From: Clostridium saccharobutylicum DSM 13864
GTDB taxonomy: Bacteria > Bacillota > Clostridia > Clostridiales > Clostridiaceae
DNA length: 64,000 nucleotides
Direction of reading: 5' to 3'
Assembly: GCF_000473995.1 (NCBI RefSeq)
Contig: NC_022571.1
Span: forward strand, 1,824,501 to 1,888,500
The position numbers were made by a program, and so were the translations under genes. The notes below the pieces were generated by a model. The model did not search any database. It worked only from the letters and a program-made list of their open reading frames with translations, and was not told the origin of the DNA. Numbering within the stretch: the stretch's first letter is position 1; every line of letters begins with the position of its first letter. Shown here piece by piece: positions 9,385 to 18,462 of the stretch.

Positions 9385-10158
9385 TTATCGTGATAAATAT
9401 CCATTATATTCACTTGTATGAAGAAGCTTTCTAGCATTTTCTATTCTCTCCTTAGTAGGAGGTTCAACACCCTTTAAAGGATAATCAATACCAAGCTGTT
9501 CCCATTTGAAAGTTCCAAGAATATGATATGGAAGCACTTCGACACGATCTACATTGGTTAAAGTCTTGATAAATTCATCAAGTTTTGTAAGTTGCTCATC
9601 ATTGTCACTTCCACCTGGTACAAGTACATGACGAATCCATACAGGTTTATTAATATCGGATAAGTATCTTGCCATATCAAGAATATTTGAATTACTCCAT
9701 CCTGTGAGTATTTTATGATTAGCTTCATCTATCTGTTTAATGTCCAACATTACAAGATCTGTTACTTTCATAAGCTCATTAAATTTACTAAAAAAAGGTT
9801 CCTCTCTTGTAAATGGATTTCCAGATGTATCAAGCGTGACATGAACGCCTTTTGCTTTAGCTTTTGTAAAAAATTCAATTAGAAAATCAATTTGAAGAAG
9901 GGGCTCACCACCACTTACGGTGATTCCACCTCCCTTTTTCCAATAAGTTTTGTATTTAAGAGCTTGAGATAAAAGTTCATCTGCAGTTTTTGTTTCACCG
10001 CCATCCATATCCCATGTATCCGGGTTATGGCAAAATTGACATCTCATATAACAGCCTTTTAAAAAAGTAACAAAACGAAGTCCAGGTCCATCAACAGATC
10101 CAAAACTCTCTATTGAATGAATTCTTCCAATATTTTTATCTAAATTATATTCTTTCAT
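9385..10158 (-). CDS. pflA: Pyruvate formate-lyase activating enzyme
   Basis: A radical-SAM protein of about 257 residues. It installs the glycyl radical on PflB using S-adenosylmethionine and a 4Fe-4S cluster. Visible are [19 protein letters not shown] at the N-terminus and the cluster motif CYMRCQFC (CX3CX2C), followed by HNPDTWD and the [13 protein letters not shown] segment. I chose ATG at 10158, eight codons inside the longest frame, because it places the conserved GRIHSIESF close to the start; 10179 is possible. The start overlaps the end of pflB, so the two genes are translationally coupled. Confidence 0.95.
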   Translation of the reverse strand: MKEYNLDKNIGRIHSIESFGSVDGPGLRFVTFLKGCYMRCQFCHNPDTWDMDGGETKTADELLSQALKYKTYWKKGGGITVSGGEPLLQIDFLIEFFTKAKAKGVHVTLDTSGNPFTREEPFFSKFNELMKVTDLVMLDIKQIDEANHKILTGWSNSNILDMARYLSDINKPVWIRHVLVPGGSDNDEQLTKLDEFIKTLTNVDRVEVLPYHILGTFKWEQLGIDYPLKGVEPPTKERIENARKLLHTSEYNGYLSR

Positions 10159-12397
10159 GGCATGTTCTAGAGATAACATCAAGTTGTTGTTCTCTTGTTA
10201 AATCTATAAACTTAACTGCGTAACCTGATACACGGATAGTGAAGTTAGCATATTCTTCTTTTTCAGGATGTTCCATAGCGTCTTTTAATTTTTCAATACC
10301 GAATATATTAACATTTAAGTGATGTGGTCCTTGGTCAAAGTAACCATCTAATACTTGTACAAGTTTATCAACTTGTTCATCTTCATCCTGTCCTAATGCA
10401 GTTGGGTTAATTGTTTGTGTATTTGAAATACCATCTAACGCCCATTCATAAGGAAGTTTAGCTACAGAGTTTAATGAAGCAAGTAATCCATTCTTTTCTG
10501 CTCCATAAGATGGACTAGCTCCTGGTGCAAGTGGAGTCCAAGCTTCACGTCCATCTGGCATATTACCTGTATACTTACCATATACCACATTTGATGTAAT
10601 AGTAAGGATAGATGTAGTTGGTTCAGAATTTCTGTATGTGTGTCTCTTCTTGATCTTATCAAGGAATGATTTAAGAACATATATACCAATTTCATCAGCT
10701 CTCTCATCATCATTACCGTATCTTGGGAAATCTCCTTCGATTTCGTAATCTGTAACAATACCTGCTTCATTACGAATTGTTTTAACTTTTGCATACTTAA
10801 TTGCAGAAAGTGAATCAATTACATGTGAGAAACCTGCAATACCTGTTGCAAATGTACGTCTTACATCTGTATCGATAAGAGCCATTTCTGCTGCTTCATA
10901 ATAGTATTTATCATGCATATATTGAATAAGATTTAATATATTTACATAAAGACCAGCTAACCAGTCACTCATTCTTTCGTATTTTTCAATTACTTCATTA
11001 TAATCAAGGTATTCTGATATAATTCCCTTGTATTCAGGTCCAACTTGTTTACCTGATTTTTCATCAACACCACCATTTATTGCATAAAGCAAACATTTAG
11101 CAAGGTTCGCTCTAGCTCCAAAGAACTGCATTTCCTTACCAGTTTGAGTAGCAGATACACAACAGCATATTGAATAATCATCACCCCATTCTGGTTTCAT
11201 AACATCATCATTTTCATATTGTATAGAGCTTGTCTTTACTGAAATCTTTGCTGCATACTTCTTGAAGTTTTCAGGAAGGGCAGAAGAGTAAAATACAGTA
11301 AGGTTTGGTTCAGGTGAAGGTCCCATGTTTTCTAATGTATGAAGGAAACGATAATCATTTTTTGTTACCATGTGGCGTCCATCAACACCTATACCACCTA
11401 ATCCAATAGTAACCCATGAAGGATCTCCTGAGAATAATTCATTGTAAGAAGTTATTCTTGCAAATTTAACCATTCTGCATTTCATTGTTAAATGATCAAT
11501 TAATTCTTGAGCTTCTTCTTCAGTAAGAACTCCATTATCAATATCTCTTTGGATATAGATATCAAGAAAAGTAGACACACGTCCTATTGACATGGCAGCA
11601 CCATTTTGTGTCTTTATTGCTGCAAGGTATCCAAAGTATAACCATTGAATTGCTTCTTGAGCATTCTTTGCTGGTTTTGAAATATCACAGCCATAGCTTT
11701 CAGCCATTTTTTTCATAGTAGCAAGTGCTCTATGCTGTTCTGTAATTTCTTCTCTTAGACGGATAACTTCATCTGTCATAGTTCCATCGCCACAGTTAGC
11801 AAGGTCTTTTGCTTTTTCTTCCATAAGATAATCAATACCATAAAGTGCAACTCTTCTGTAATCACCTACGATACGTCCACGTCCATAAGTATCAGGAAGT
11901 CCTGTAATGATATGGCTGCTACGAGCTTTTCTCATTTCTGGTGTATAAGCATCGAAGACTCCTTGATTATGTGTCTTATGGTATTCAGTAAACACCTTGT
12001 GTAATTCTGAATTTGGTTTATATCCGTAATTTTCACAAGATTGTTCAGCCATTTTAATACCACCGTATGGCATGAAAGCTCTTTTAAGTGGCTTGTCTGT
12101 TTGAAGACCTACAACTTTTTCAAGACTTTTCAAAGATTCATCAATATATCCAGGACCATAAGCTGTAAGTCCAGAAACAACTTCTGTTTCCATATCAAGG
12201 ACTCCACCTTTAGCTCTTTCTTCTTTTTGTAATTCTTGTAATCTGCCCCAAAGTTTATTTGTAGCATCTGTTGGATCTGCTAAGAAACCTGCATCACCAT
12301 CATATAGTGTATAGTTTTTTTGAATGAAGTCTCTAACATTGATTTCTTCTCTCCATATTCTTCCTTCAAAACCAGCCCATTGTTCATTTTCTAACAT
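10145..12397 (-). CDS. pflB: Formate C-acetyltransferase (pyruvate formate-lyase)
   Basis: Converts pyruvate and CoA to acetyl-CoA and formate in the cytoplasm of fermenting cells. The 750-residue length is normal. It contains the adjacent active-site cysteines within [10 protein letters not shown] (thiyl radical) and the C-terminal glycyl radical motif [12 protein letters not shown]. The start is the ATG at 12397: AAGGAGGA lies six bases upstream, whereas the nine-codon longer frame would place the start ahead of that ribosome site. pflA overlaps its 3' end. A strong promoter with a palindrome lies about 230 bases upstream. Confidence 0.97.
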   Translation of the reverse strand: MLENEQWAGFEGRIWREEINVRDFIQKNYTLYDGDAGFLADPTDATNKLWGRLQELQKEERAKGGVLDMETEVVSGLTAYGPGYIDESLKSLEKVVGLQTDKPLKRAFMPYGGIKMAEQSCENYGYKPNSELHKVFTEYHKTHNQGVFDAYTPEMRKARSSHIITGLPDTYGRGRIVGDYRRVALYGIDYLMEEKAKDLANCGDGTMTDEVIRLREEITEQHRALATMKKMAESYGCDISKPAKNAQEAIQWLYFGYLAAIKTQNGAAMSIGRVSTFLDIYIQRDIDNGVLTEEEAQELIDHLTMKCRMVKFARITSYNELFSGDPSWVTIGLGGIGVDGRHMVTKNDYRFLHTLENMGPSPEPNLTVFYSSALPENFKKYAAKISVKTSSIQYENDDVMKPEWGDDYSICCCVSATQTGKEMQFFGARANLAKCLLYAINGGVDEKSGKQVGPEYKGIISEYLDYNEVIEKYERMSDWLAGLYVNILNLIQYMHDKYYYEAAEMALIDTDVRRTFATGIAGFSHVIDSLSAIKYAKVKTIRNEAGIVTDYEIEGDFPRYGNDDERADEIGIYVLKSFLDKIKKRHTYRNSEPTTSILTITSNVVYGKYTGNMPDGREAWTPLAPGASPSYGAEKNGLLASLNSVAKLPYEWALDGISNTQTINPTALGQDEDEQVDKLVQVLDGYFDQGPHHLNVNIFGIEKLKDAMEHPEKEEYANFTIRVSGYAVKFIDLTREQQLDVISRTCHERI

Positions 12398-12626
12398 GTC
12401 CATTCCTCCTTGTGCATTATACATATTTTTTACAATTTATATTATTAATTTGGTATTAGCTAAACATAATTTTTTCGTATCAATATTGCAATAAACATCA
12501 CAATACCAATAAATTCTAAATGCTTACTATGTTCTTTGGTTATTTTTCCCTGACTGTTTTTTAATGCATACATGATCTAATATGATCTTTATACAAGAAT
12601 TTATTTGAAAATAATTCTCAAGTGAA
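12398..12626 (-). other. Long 5' leader of pflB, no gene
   Basis: About 225 AT-rich bases between the predicted pflB promoter and its start codon. I see no ORF. TTGGTATT and AATACCAA near 12450 and 12505 could pair in the leader, but no known RNA motif is recognised. Confidence 0.35.
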
Positions 12627-12655
12627 ATTTTATATCATTGAATATATATTGTCAA
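12627..12655 (-). promoter_or_regulatory. Promoter of pflB-pflA
   Basis: Read on the minus strand, TTGACA (12655-12650) and TAAAAT (12632-12627) are separated by exactly 17 bases, a near-perfect SigA promoter. The 10-base palindrome arms at 12632-12641 and 12652-12661 overlap both boxes. Confidence 0.7.
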
Positions 12656-12661
12656 TGATAT
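12632..12661. promoter_or_regulatory. Palindrome overlapping the pflB promoter
   Basis: ATATCATTGA, ten bases of spacer, then its exact complement TCAATGATAT. One arm covers the -35 box and the other touches the -10 box, which fits a repressor operator. It does not match the GTTGC-N4-GCAAC site of the neighbouring Crp/Fnr gene, so another regulator is implied. A terminator for the gene ending at 12741 is the alternative reading. Confidence 0.5.
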
Positions 12662-12740
12662 ATTTTATATTTTTTAAGTAAATTTCAAAGAATAGCAGGG
12701 GCTATAGAAAAATTATATATAGAATTCATAGTTGCCTTCT

Positions 12741-13001
12741 TTATTCAACAATTTCCAAACGAAATACATTGATAATGTCGACATCAGGACAGCAAAAACG
12801 GAATTCACCATTTGATGTGCATGGTAGCGTTCCACCATATCTGAGAATATCTACATAAGGGAAGGCAACATGCATTGCCATTGGACAAATCTTTCCGCGG
12901 TCTGTGTCATAATCAAAGCTTTCACCTATTTTATGCCCTCTATGACATGTTCCAGAGCCTATTTTATCTACTAAAGTAATTTTAATTTTTGGTTTTTTCA
13001 T
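12741..13001 (-). CDS. TIGR04076 family protein
   Basis: An 86-residue cysteine-rich small protein matching the TIGR04076 pattern: KIKITLVDKIGSGTCHRGHK near the start, GKICPMAMHVAFPYV, then FRFCCPD. Its biochemical role is unknown; the cysteines suggest metal binding. Start chosen at 13001 because AGAGGTG precedes it and because a longer frame would run through the palindromic operator at 13050-13067. It is divergent from the Crp/Fnr regulator and probably controlled by it. Confidence 0.75.
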   Translation of the reverse strand: MKKPKIKITLVDKIGSGTCHRGHKIGESFDYDTDRGKICPMAMHVAFPYVDILRYGGTLPCTSNGEFRFCCPDVDIINVFRLEIVE

Positions 13002-13049
13002 TATATGCACCTCTCTTTTTATATAGTTTACTTTATACATAAAATAAAT

Positions 13050-13067
13050 ATGTTGCACTTGCAACAT
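13050..13067. promoter_or_regulatory. Crp/Fnr-type operator, copy 1
   Basis: Perfect palindrome ATGTTGCA-CT-TGCAACAT between the divergent TIGR04076 and Crp/Fnr genes. It overlaps the likely -35 (TTGCAA, 13059-13064) of a promoter whose -10 is TAAAAT at 13081-13086. The same GTTGC-N4-GCAAC core recurs at 14527-14540. Confidence 0.7.
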
Positions 13068-13132
13068 ACTAATAGGATGTTAAAATAGAAATAAACGCTT
13101 TTGAGTAGAATAAATTTCGGAGGTTCTAAGTT

Positions 13133-13816
13133 ATGCAAAATTTGTGTAAAGAATATATTCCAGATTTACAGTCAATGTATTTGTTCCATGGCATAGATGA
13201 TAAAGAAATGGAGTCAATGCTTAATTGTCTTGGAGCATATATAAAAGAGTGTAAAAAGGATCAATGTGTTATTCTATGTGAAGATAATGTAGATTTTGTA
13301 GGAATTATATTATCAGGAAAAGTTCATATGATTCGAGAAGATTTATGGGGTAATAGAACATTATTGGTATCCATGGGAAAAGGAGAACTATTTGGCGAGA
13401 GTTTTTCTTGTGGAGCTGTTAGAAATGCAACAGTATCATTTTGGACTTCTATTGACTCAAAAATTTTGTATTTGTCATTTAGTCGAATTATGCAATCTTG
13501 CTCTATGGCATGCAAATTTCATCATAGATTAATAGAAAATATGGTAACGCTAATTGCAAAAAAAAATGTGGCGTTAATGGATAAGGTAGATATATTATCG
13601 AAGAAAACTTTACGCGAAAAAATCTCAACCTACTTATTACAAGAAGCGGGGAAACAGAATAATCCTTATTTTGATATTACTTTAGGTCGTGTACAATTAG
13701 CAGAATACCTTTGTGCAAATCGAAGCGCATTGACAAGAGAATTAAATACGATGCGTAATGAAGGATTGATTGACTATGATAAGAACTCGTTTCATATTTT
13801 GAAAAGTTTGGAATAA
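13133..13816 (+). CDS. Crp/Fnr family transcriptional regulator
   Basis: A 227-residue protein with an N-terminal cyclic-nucleotide-like beta-barrel (about 20-130), a dimerisation helix and a C-terminal winged helix (RVQLAEYLCANRSALTRELN, about residues 183-202). It resembles the Crp/Fnr branch that controls nitrosative or oxidative stress genes in anaerobes. The neighbours (flavodoxin, diiron protein, an hcp-like remnant) support that. No Fnr-type four-cysteine cluster is obvious. It should bind GTTGC-N4-GCAAC. GGAGG lies eight bases before the ATG. Confidence 0.88.
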   Translation: MQNLCKEYIPDLQSMYLFHGIDDKEMESMLNCLGAYIKECKKDQCVILCEDNVDFVGIILSGKVHMIREDLWGNRTLLVSMGKGELFGESFSCGAVRNATVSFWTSIDSKILYLSFSRIMQSCSMACKFHHRLIENMVTLIAKKNVALMDKVDILSKKTLREKISTYLLQEAGKQNNPYFDITLGRVQLAEYLCANRSALTRELNTMRNEGLIDYDKNSFHILKSLE

Positions 13817-13910
13817 AAATATGCACTGATATAGTTAGAAGCTATATCAGTACATATTTTATTGGAATTATAAAAGAAATTATTGACTAGTTATAATGCT
13901 CTAAAACAAA

Positions 13911-13940
13911 TAGACTTGTTATTTATTTGATTGTGCCTAA
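13911..13940. repeat. Palindromic repeat, single end (copy B)
   Basis: Reads TAGACTTGTTATTTATTTG followed by ATTGTGCCTAA, the mirror image of the left half of copy A. No matching left half is seen nearby. The minus-strand flavodoxin gene uses the TAG inside this end as its stop codon. Confidence 0.65.
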
Positions 13941-14464
13941 TCGTTAGAATCTTGTAAGTATGAGTTTAAAAAATCAATAGCGTTTTTAATATCAGTTTCA
14001 TTTGGATGATTTTGTGATTCTATATGTCTTGCATATCCATCATCATCTAAATGATGTGGGTGATGAGCAGGAAGGTTTCTTCGATGTTCCGTGCTAAATG
14101 GAAATACAGCGCCCTGACTTAGAAAAACATCTATACACAAGTTTTCTTCATTGATATATTCGGTAATATTTTTTTTTATTTTATACCCATAATCGGAATC
14201 TGGGTAATGACCACATGTACCAATAGCAAGGAAGGGTATATTTTTGTATTGAGCTAACAGTTTTTTACTGTCATCATCTAGAGAGGCGCGCCTGCACCAA
14301 AAGCAAAGAATATAAAATTGTGCATTAGTAAGAGTTTTCATTATCATACAAGAATCCTGCATGACGACGGAATAATCTTTCTGTTCTAAATCCATTTTTA
14401 TAGCATCAGCAATTTTCTGAGTATTTCCAGTAAGAGAAGATACAAATATAGCAATATCTTTCAT
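13937..14464 (-). CDS. Flavodoxin-like protein
   Basis: About 175 residues. The N-terminus carries the flavodoxin fold and FMN phosphate loop (SSLTGNTQKIADAI). It includes a His-rich stretch HHPHHLDDDGYARHIESQ. It is divergent from the stand-alone diiron domain protein at 14592, which lacks the flavodoxin half normally fused to it, so this is a good candidate for its electron donor. Start at 14464 follows AAAGGAGA; the longer frame is not supported. The stop codon lies in a repeat end. Confidence 0.8.
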   Translation of the reverse strand: MKDIAIFVSSLTGNTQKIADAIKMDLEQKDYSVVMQDSCMIMKTLTNAQFYILCFWCRRASLDDDSKKLLAQYKNIPFLAIGTCGHYPDSDYGYKIKKNITEYINEENLCIDVFLSQGAVFPFSTEHRRNLPAHHPHHLDDDGYARHIESQNHPNETDIKNAIDFLNSYLQDSND

Positions 14465-14526
14465 AATTAATGTCTCCTTTTTAATCAATGTTCATATTTA
14501 TTTTATGAAAAAGAAGTATCTATCAC

Positions 14527-14540
14527 GTTGCATACGCAAC
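14527..14540. promoter_or_regulatory. Crp/Fnr-type operator, copy 2
   Basis: GTTGC-ATAC-GCAAC between the divergent flavodoxin and diiron protein genes, with the same arms and spacing as the palindrome at 13050-13067. It is probably bound by the Crp/Fnr protein at 13133. Confidence 0.65.
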
Positions 14541-14591
14541 ATAACAGGTACTTTTTTTATTATATGATGAAGAAAAGGAAGGGGGATTGTT

Positions 14592-15293
14592 ATGGTTTAT
14601 CAGATAGCAGAAAATATATTTGCAATAGGAAAGACTATTATTAAGCCAGATAAACAATTTTCATTTATGGCGTATCTGATTAAGGGGAAGGTGAATGTGT
14701 TGATTGACACATTACCATTACGTTCTGCAGAATTGCTGTGTCAAGAAGTGAAAAAATTGTTGAAAAATGAAAGACTGGATTTTTTGATTCTGAATCATTC
14801 AGAGGAAGATCACAGCGGAGCTCTTTTGACTATGAAAAGAGAGTATCCAGAAATGGTGATCTATTGTACAAATGAGTGTCAGGAAAGAATTTCAGAACAG
14901 TTAACAGAAATGGAGTGTCATATTGTGACTTCAGGAGAAAGAGCTGTGCTGGGAGATCATGTTTTTCGTTTTATTAAAACATCTGGATTACATTGGAATG
15001 ATAACATGGTTACTTATTTTGAAAAAGAAGAAATTTTATTTTCTAATGATTTATTTGGACAACTGCTTGCAAGTGAACCTCCACTTGATAGTGGATGCAC
15101 GGAGGATGTTTTTATAAGGGCGCTTGATGCTTACTATACAAGAGTGTTCTCGGAAGCAACTAGTGAACAGAAGGAAAATGCCATTTGTCTTTTAAATTAT
15201 TCAATTCGCATGATAGCACCTGGTCACGGAGTGTTGATAGAAAAGATGTTACAACCTACTTTGAATTTTTATCAGAAGGTTCTGACAGTATAG
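14592..15293 (+). CDS. Stand-alone diiron beta-lactamase-fold protein (FprA-like, no flavodoxin domain)
   Basis: A 233-residue protein matching only the N-terminal half of flavodiiron proteins, which reduce O2 or NO in anaerobes. All diiron ligands are visible: HSEEDH (HXEXDH), SGLHWNDN, FSNDLFGQ and APGHGVL. The C-terminal flavodoxin domain is absent, and the flavodoxin encoded divergently at 13937 may supply it in trans. The shared operator at 14527 supports coordinated control. GGAAGGGGG precedes the ATG. The fold and metal site are sure; the substrate (NO or O2) is inferred. Confidence 0.88.
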   Translation: MVYQIAENIFAIGKTIIKPDKQFSFMAYLIKGKVNVLIDTLPLRSAELLCQEVKKLLKNERLDFLILNHSEEDHSGALLTMKREYPEMVIYCTNECQERISEQLTEMECHIVTSGERAVLGDHVFRFIKTSGLHWNDNMVTYFEKEEILFSNDLFGQLLASEPPLDSGCTEDVFIRALDAYYTRVFSEATSEQKENAICLLNYSIRMIAPGHGVLIEKMLQPTLNFYQKVLTV

Positions 15294-15330
15294 ATGTGAC
15301 AGAAAAGTAAGAACCTATTGAGGATTTTAT

Positions 15331-15708
15331 ATGAATGAAATAAAGATAAAAAGAATCTATGAACAAACAGTTTTATCCGATGGATATCGTATATTAGTAG
15401 ACCGTATCTGGCCGAGAGGATTAACAAAAGAAAAAGCAAAAATATACAGTTGGAAAAAGGAAATAGCACCATCGACAGAACTACGATGCTGGTTTGGACA
15501 CAATAGTGAAAGATTTCCAGAGTTTGTAGAGAAGTATGAAGAAGAACTGAGAGTGAACAGAGAATCATATTTGTTTAAAGATGAATGTGAAGAGTTATTA
15601 CTGTTAGATAATATAACATTCGTGTTTGCAGCGAAATCTCTCAATGAAAATAATGCTGCTGTTTTAAAAAGATGGGTTTTTAGAAATATTAATAATATTT
15701 TGTTATAA
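15331..15708 (+). CDS. DUF488 family protein
   Basis: 125 residues with the family signature IKRIYEQTVLSDGYRILVDR followed by WPRGLTKEKA and a central CWFGHN. The function of DUF488 proteins is not settled. It follows the diiron gene by 37 bases and probably shares its transcript, so a role in the stress response is likely. Confidence 0.85.
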   Translation: MNEIKIKRIYEQTVLSDGYRILVDRIWPRGLTKEKAKIYSWKKEIAPSTELRCWFGHNSERFPEFVEKYEEELRVNRESYLFKDECEELLLLDNITFVFAAKSLNENNAAVLKRWVFRNINNILL

Positions 15709-15716
15709 CAACAGAA

Positions 15717-15849
15717 ATACTTTGTTTTCAGTGTGAACAGACATCATGTTGTACTGTATGTAAATGATTTGGTTCTTGAAAATCTTAAGAAGCTTGATTT
15801 TAATCAGAGACTGATAATCGAGAATATGCTGAAGATATTGAATAAATAA
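15717..15849 (+). pseudogene. Remnant resembling the N-terminus of hybrid cluster protein (hcp)
   Basis: From 15717 one frame reads ILCFQCEQTSCCTVCK and then stops. CFQCEQT is the hallmark opening of hybrid cluster protein/hydroxylamine reductase. The rest of the ~540-residue gene is missing. A different frame continues as an unrecognised tail (LENLKKLDFNQRLIIENMLK) to about 15849. I read it as a deletion scar of an hcp gene that once belonged to this stress operon. The match is short, so confidence is moderate. Confidence 0.4.
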
Positions 15850-15874
15850 ATAAGGATTTAACAAGGAGGAATAT

Positions 15875-16486
15875 ATGAGCGCATTTTTAGGACCTATTCA
15901 TACCTGGCTATATAACAAAATAAAATTCCAGGATGAACTAGTAAAAATAATAAGGAATGTTGTGTCACAAAAAGGATATGAGGATGAGCTACTTTCGCAG
16001 CTCGATCATAGATATGGAACATTAGAAAAGGGAGAACTTGCAGATATTATTGATGAAAATAATATTCATGGATGGTTACAGGAAAGAATTACAGTTGTAG
16101 AAAACCAGCTTGCATTTCTTGTTACAATTGTTACAGATGAGCATCCAGAAAGAATTATAGATATCAATGATGCCGTATATGAATTTGGAAAAGAACATTC
16201 TGTACAAAAAGGAATTTCTATAAAAGAGGCATATGGTTACTTAGACAATTTACTACTGAATGGAATGCCATGCGATAGAGTTAATGAGGTTACAAATGAA
16301 GATGAGAACAGCATTGCTTGGAATCAAACAGTAGATATCCATAAGTCTTATTGGGATATGATTCATGGAAATGTTGATTATTATTATGCGATTAGGAAAA
16401 GTTTGATTGTGGGGATTATAGGGAATAGTGGAATTGTATATAATCAAATTGGTGAGCAGACGTTTGAGCTTAGAAAAGAAGAATAG
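15875..16486 (+). CDS. Conserved hypothetical protein of the anaerobic stress island
   Basis: A 203-residue soluble protein, mainly alpha-helical by eye, starting MSAFLGPIHTWLYNKI with several His, Glu and Asp residues spaced on helices (HTWLYNKI, HGWLQERI, HKSYWDMIHG). This could suggest a four-helix metal- or heme-binding fold, but I do not recognise the family. AAGGAGG precedes the ATG. It is the last gene of the apparent operon with the diiron protein and DUF488. Confidence 0.7.
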   Translation: MSAFLGPIHTWLYNKIKFQDELVKIIRNVVSQKGYEDELLSQLDHRYGTLEKGELADIIDENNIHGWLQERITVVENQLAFLVTIVTDEHPERIIDINDAVYEFGKEHSVQKGISIKEAYGYLDNLLLNGMPCDRVNEVTNEDENSIAWNQTVDIHKSYWDMIHGNVDYYYAIRKSLIVGIIGNSGIVYNQIGEQTFELRKEE

Positions 16487-16637
16487 ATGCATGGTATAGA
16501 TTTGTTAGTGGAAGAGCAATAACATATTTTAGGAATAAGTAGAACAGGTGCTCCAAAGGGAGTAACTGTTTTCACATATGGGTATAGTAATATATTGAAA
16601 TTATTATTATGGTAACATTATAAAAAAAGATTATTTT

Positions 16638-16667
16638 AAAAAGGCTAGTGATTTTCTAGCCTTTTTA
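16638..16667. terminator. Bidirectional terminator
   Basis: Arms AAAAAGGCTAG (16638-16648) and CTAGCCTTTTT (16656-16666) form a perfect 11-base stem with U runs on both strands. It serves the convergent genes ending at 16486 and 16670. Confidence 0.85.
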
Positions 16668-16669
16668 TA

Positions 16670-16969
16670 TTACAGTAAATTGCTAGCTTCTTCAACGAGC
16701 TGCTTACCGTGTTTGGTAAGTATATATTTTTTTTCACTTCGTATTGATTTTAAATTGTTGACGTTTACAATAAAATGACATTCTTCAAGATCTTTAATAG
16801 ACGCTTTTACTATCTTTGAATGTTTATTTGCAAACTTTGAAAGTATATCAAGTTGATTTAATGAATTATATGGGTAGAGATGATCTAAGATTTTATTTGC
16901 ATAATACTTATGACTTTTTTTTATCTTTCCGTATAACAAATGATAAAATGTTAATTGTCTATTATCCAT
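16670..16969 (-). CDS. Small winged-helix-like protein
   Basis: 99 residues with a predicted helix-turn-helix/wing pattern (LDILSKFANKHSKIVKASIKDLEECHFI then a strand-rich KKYILTKHGKQLVEE). The TKHG-L end is common in PadR/MarR-like winged helices. GAGGAG lies just before the ATG. It is a possible small transcription factor; no target is evident. Confidence 0.6.
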   Translation of the reverse strand: MDNRQLTFYHLLYGKIKKSHKYYANKILDHLYPYNSLNQLDILSKFANKHSKIVKASIKDLEECHFIVNVNNLKSIRSEKKYILTKHGKQLVEEASNLL

Positions 16970-17293
16970 TTAACTCCTCAAATATAATGATGTTACTTAA
17001 GTATATGAATAGATTTGCATGGCATATTCATACTTGAAATAAAAAACTTGTTATTTTTGCTTAGATAACATTAAAACATATAAAAAAATTTCTCAATAAT
17101 TCAAATCATTTTTTATTATTCTAAGTAATTAACTAGCTCAAACTGAGTTGAACAAAATTAATTATAAAATACATAATCTGTAGATTTGAAGTAACAATCA
17201 ATAAAAATGTTTTTTAAAATGCGAATAAGTTATATTTAGATTCCAAACACTAACTATAAAAAAGGATTAACGTTTTTAAGGAGATTTTTATTT
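16970..17293. other. Intergenic region, no gene recognised
   Basis: AT-rich spacer holding the divergent upstream regions of the winged-helix gene and the solute-binding lipoprotein. The last 50 bases resemble the sequence upstream of the paralogous lipoprotein at 29376 (shared ACTATAAAAA, then AAGGAGA or AAGGAGAG and TTTATG), so the leader was duplicated with the gene. Confidence 0.4.
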
Positions 17294-18124
17294 ATGAAAA
17301 AAATATTCACTTTAATTGTTATTATAGCTCTTATTATAATAATTGGATGTGATTCAGGTAGTAGTAAAATTACAACAGCAAATATTGTACCAGTAGAGGA
17401 TAGGTTACAAACAATAAGAGAAAAAGGAGTATTAACTATTGCTTCGCCAAATGACAAACCTTTTGTCTATATAGATCCTAAAACAAATAAGCTAAGTGGA
17501 ATTGACGCTGATATAATAGCTGAAATTGCAAAGAGACTTGGAATTAATAGAATTGAACAAAAGGAAATATCATTTGCAGATCTATTAACAAAATTAAATG
17601 CTGATGATAGTATAGATCTAGCAACAGATGGTATATATATAACTCCTGAACGTGAAGAAATAGTATCATTTACTCAACCACTATATAGGGAATCAGAAGC
17701 TGTTATTGTTCCAAAAGTTTCAAAAATTAATTTTAAGGATGATTTGAAAAATGCGGTGGTTGGAGCTGAAAGAGGTACAAAATTTGCAGATTTGATAGAA
17801 GATTGGAAGAAAAATAACTTAGTAAAAGATGTGATGTTTTTCGAAGACACTAACAAATTATTGGATGCTATAAGTAAGGGAGAAATTGATGCAGGCGTAT
17901 CTGATTCTACTTTGGTAAAATATCTTTTGAAAAATCAGGATTTTTTTTTAAAGACATTACAAGGCTATAATCCTGAAATACATGGAACTGCAGGAATAGC
18001 AGTTAAAAAGAGTGATGTTACATTATTAAATGCTCTAAATGAAAAAATTAATGAGATGAAAGCAGATGGTACATTGTATGCCATTCTTGTAAATAATGGA
18101 TTGGATAGAAATAATATAATTTAA
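17294..18124 (+). CDS. Extracellular solute-binding lipoprotein, family 3 (amino-acid type), orphan
   Basis: 276 residues with a lipoprotein signal (IIIIGC, Cys about 19) and an SBP_bac_3 domain: LQTIREKGVLTIASPNDKPF, GIDADIIAEIAKRLG, TPEREEIVSFTQPLY, GAERGT, then NEMKADGTLYAILV at the end. Such proteins bind amino acids outside the cell for an ABC importer or a signalling receptor. No permease or ATPase gene lies nearby, so it relies on a transporter elsewhere or acts as a sensor. A close paralogue is at 29376. Confidence 0.9.
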   Translation: MKKIFTLIVIIALIIIIGCDSGSSKITTANIVPVEDRLQTIREKGVLTIASPNDKPFVYIDPKTNKLSGIDADIIAEIAKRLGINRIEQKEISFADLLTKLNADDSIDLATDGIYITPEREEIVSFTQPLYRESEAVIVPKVSKINFKDDLKNAVVGAERGTKFADLIEDWKKNNLVKDVMFFEDTNKLLDAISKGEIDAGVSDSTLVKYLLKNQDFFLKTLQGYNPEIHGTAGIAVKKSDVTLLNALNEKINEMKADGTLYAILVNNGLDRNNII

Positions 18125-18228
18125 AACTAATGGAATTGTTTAAAATGTAGATTTTCTTTTGCTTGAAGTATATTAATATCTTCTTTTTATTAAGAAATGT
18201 AATAATTTAAACTTATAGAATATAAATA

Positions 18229-18266
18229 GAAAGCAACATTTCATAGGGGTATGATATGTTGCTTTC
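18229..18266 (+). terminator. Terminator-like hairpin
   Basis: GAAAGCAACAT (18229-18239) pairs with ATGTTGCTTTC (18256-18266) in a perfect 11-base stem downstream of the solute-binding protein gene. There is no strong U run after it. Confidence 0.55.
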
Positions 18267-18400
18267 CTATATTTATAGGGTAAATATTTATGAAAAAAGA
18301 TCATTAGTGGTTTTATAAGATTATTATAATATGACATTGTGTCATAGAGATGGCAAATTTAGACTTATTAAAAATCCAACAATATTATATTTACATAATA

Positions 18401-18409
18401 TGTTATAAT
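18401..18409 (+). promoter_or_regulatory. Extended -10 promoter
   Basis: TG-T-TATAAT preceded by TTTACATAATA. The same arrangement (TTTACATAATATGATATAAT) lies at 30248-30267 after the paralogous solute-binding gene. It probably drives the small gene at 18463 and the HAD gene. Confidence 0.45.
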
Positions 18410-18462
18410 TAGCCAAAGGATAGATTGTAATTTATTAGTGGCATATTTAAGGAGAGGGAAAA

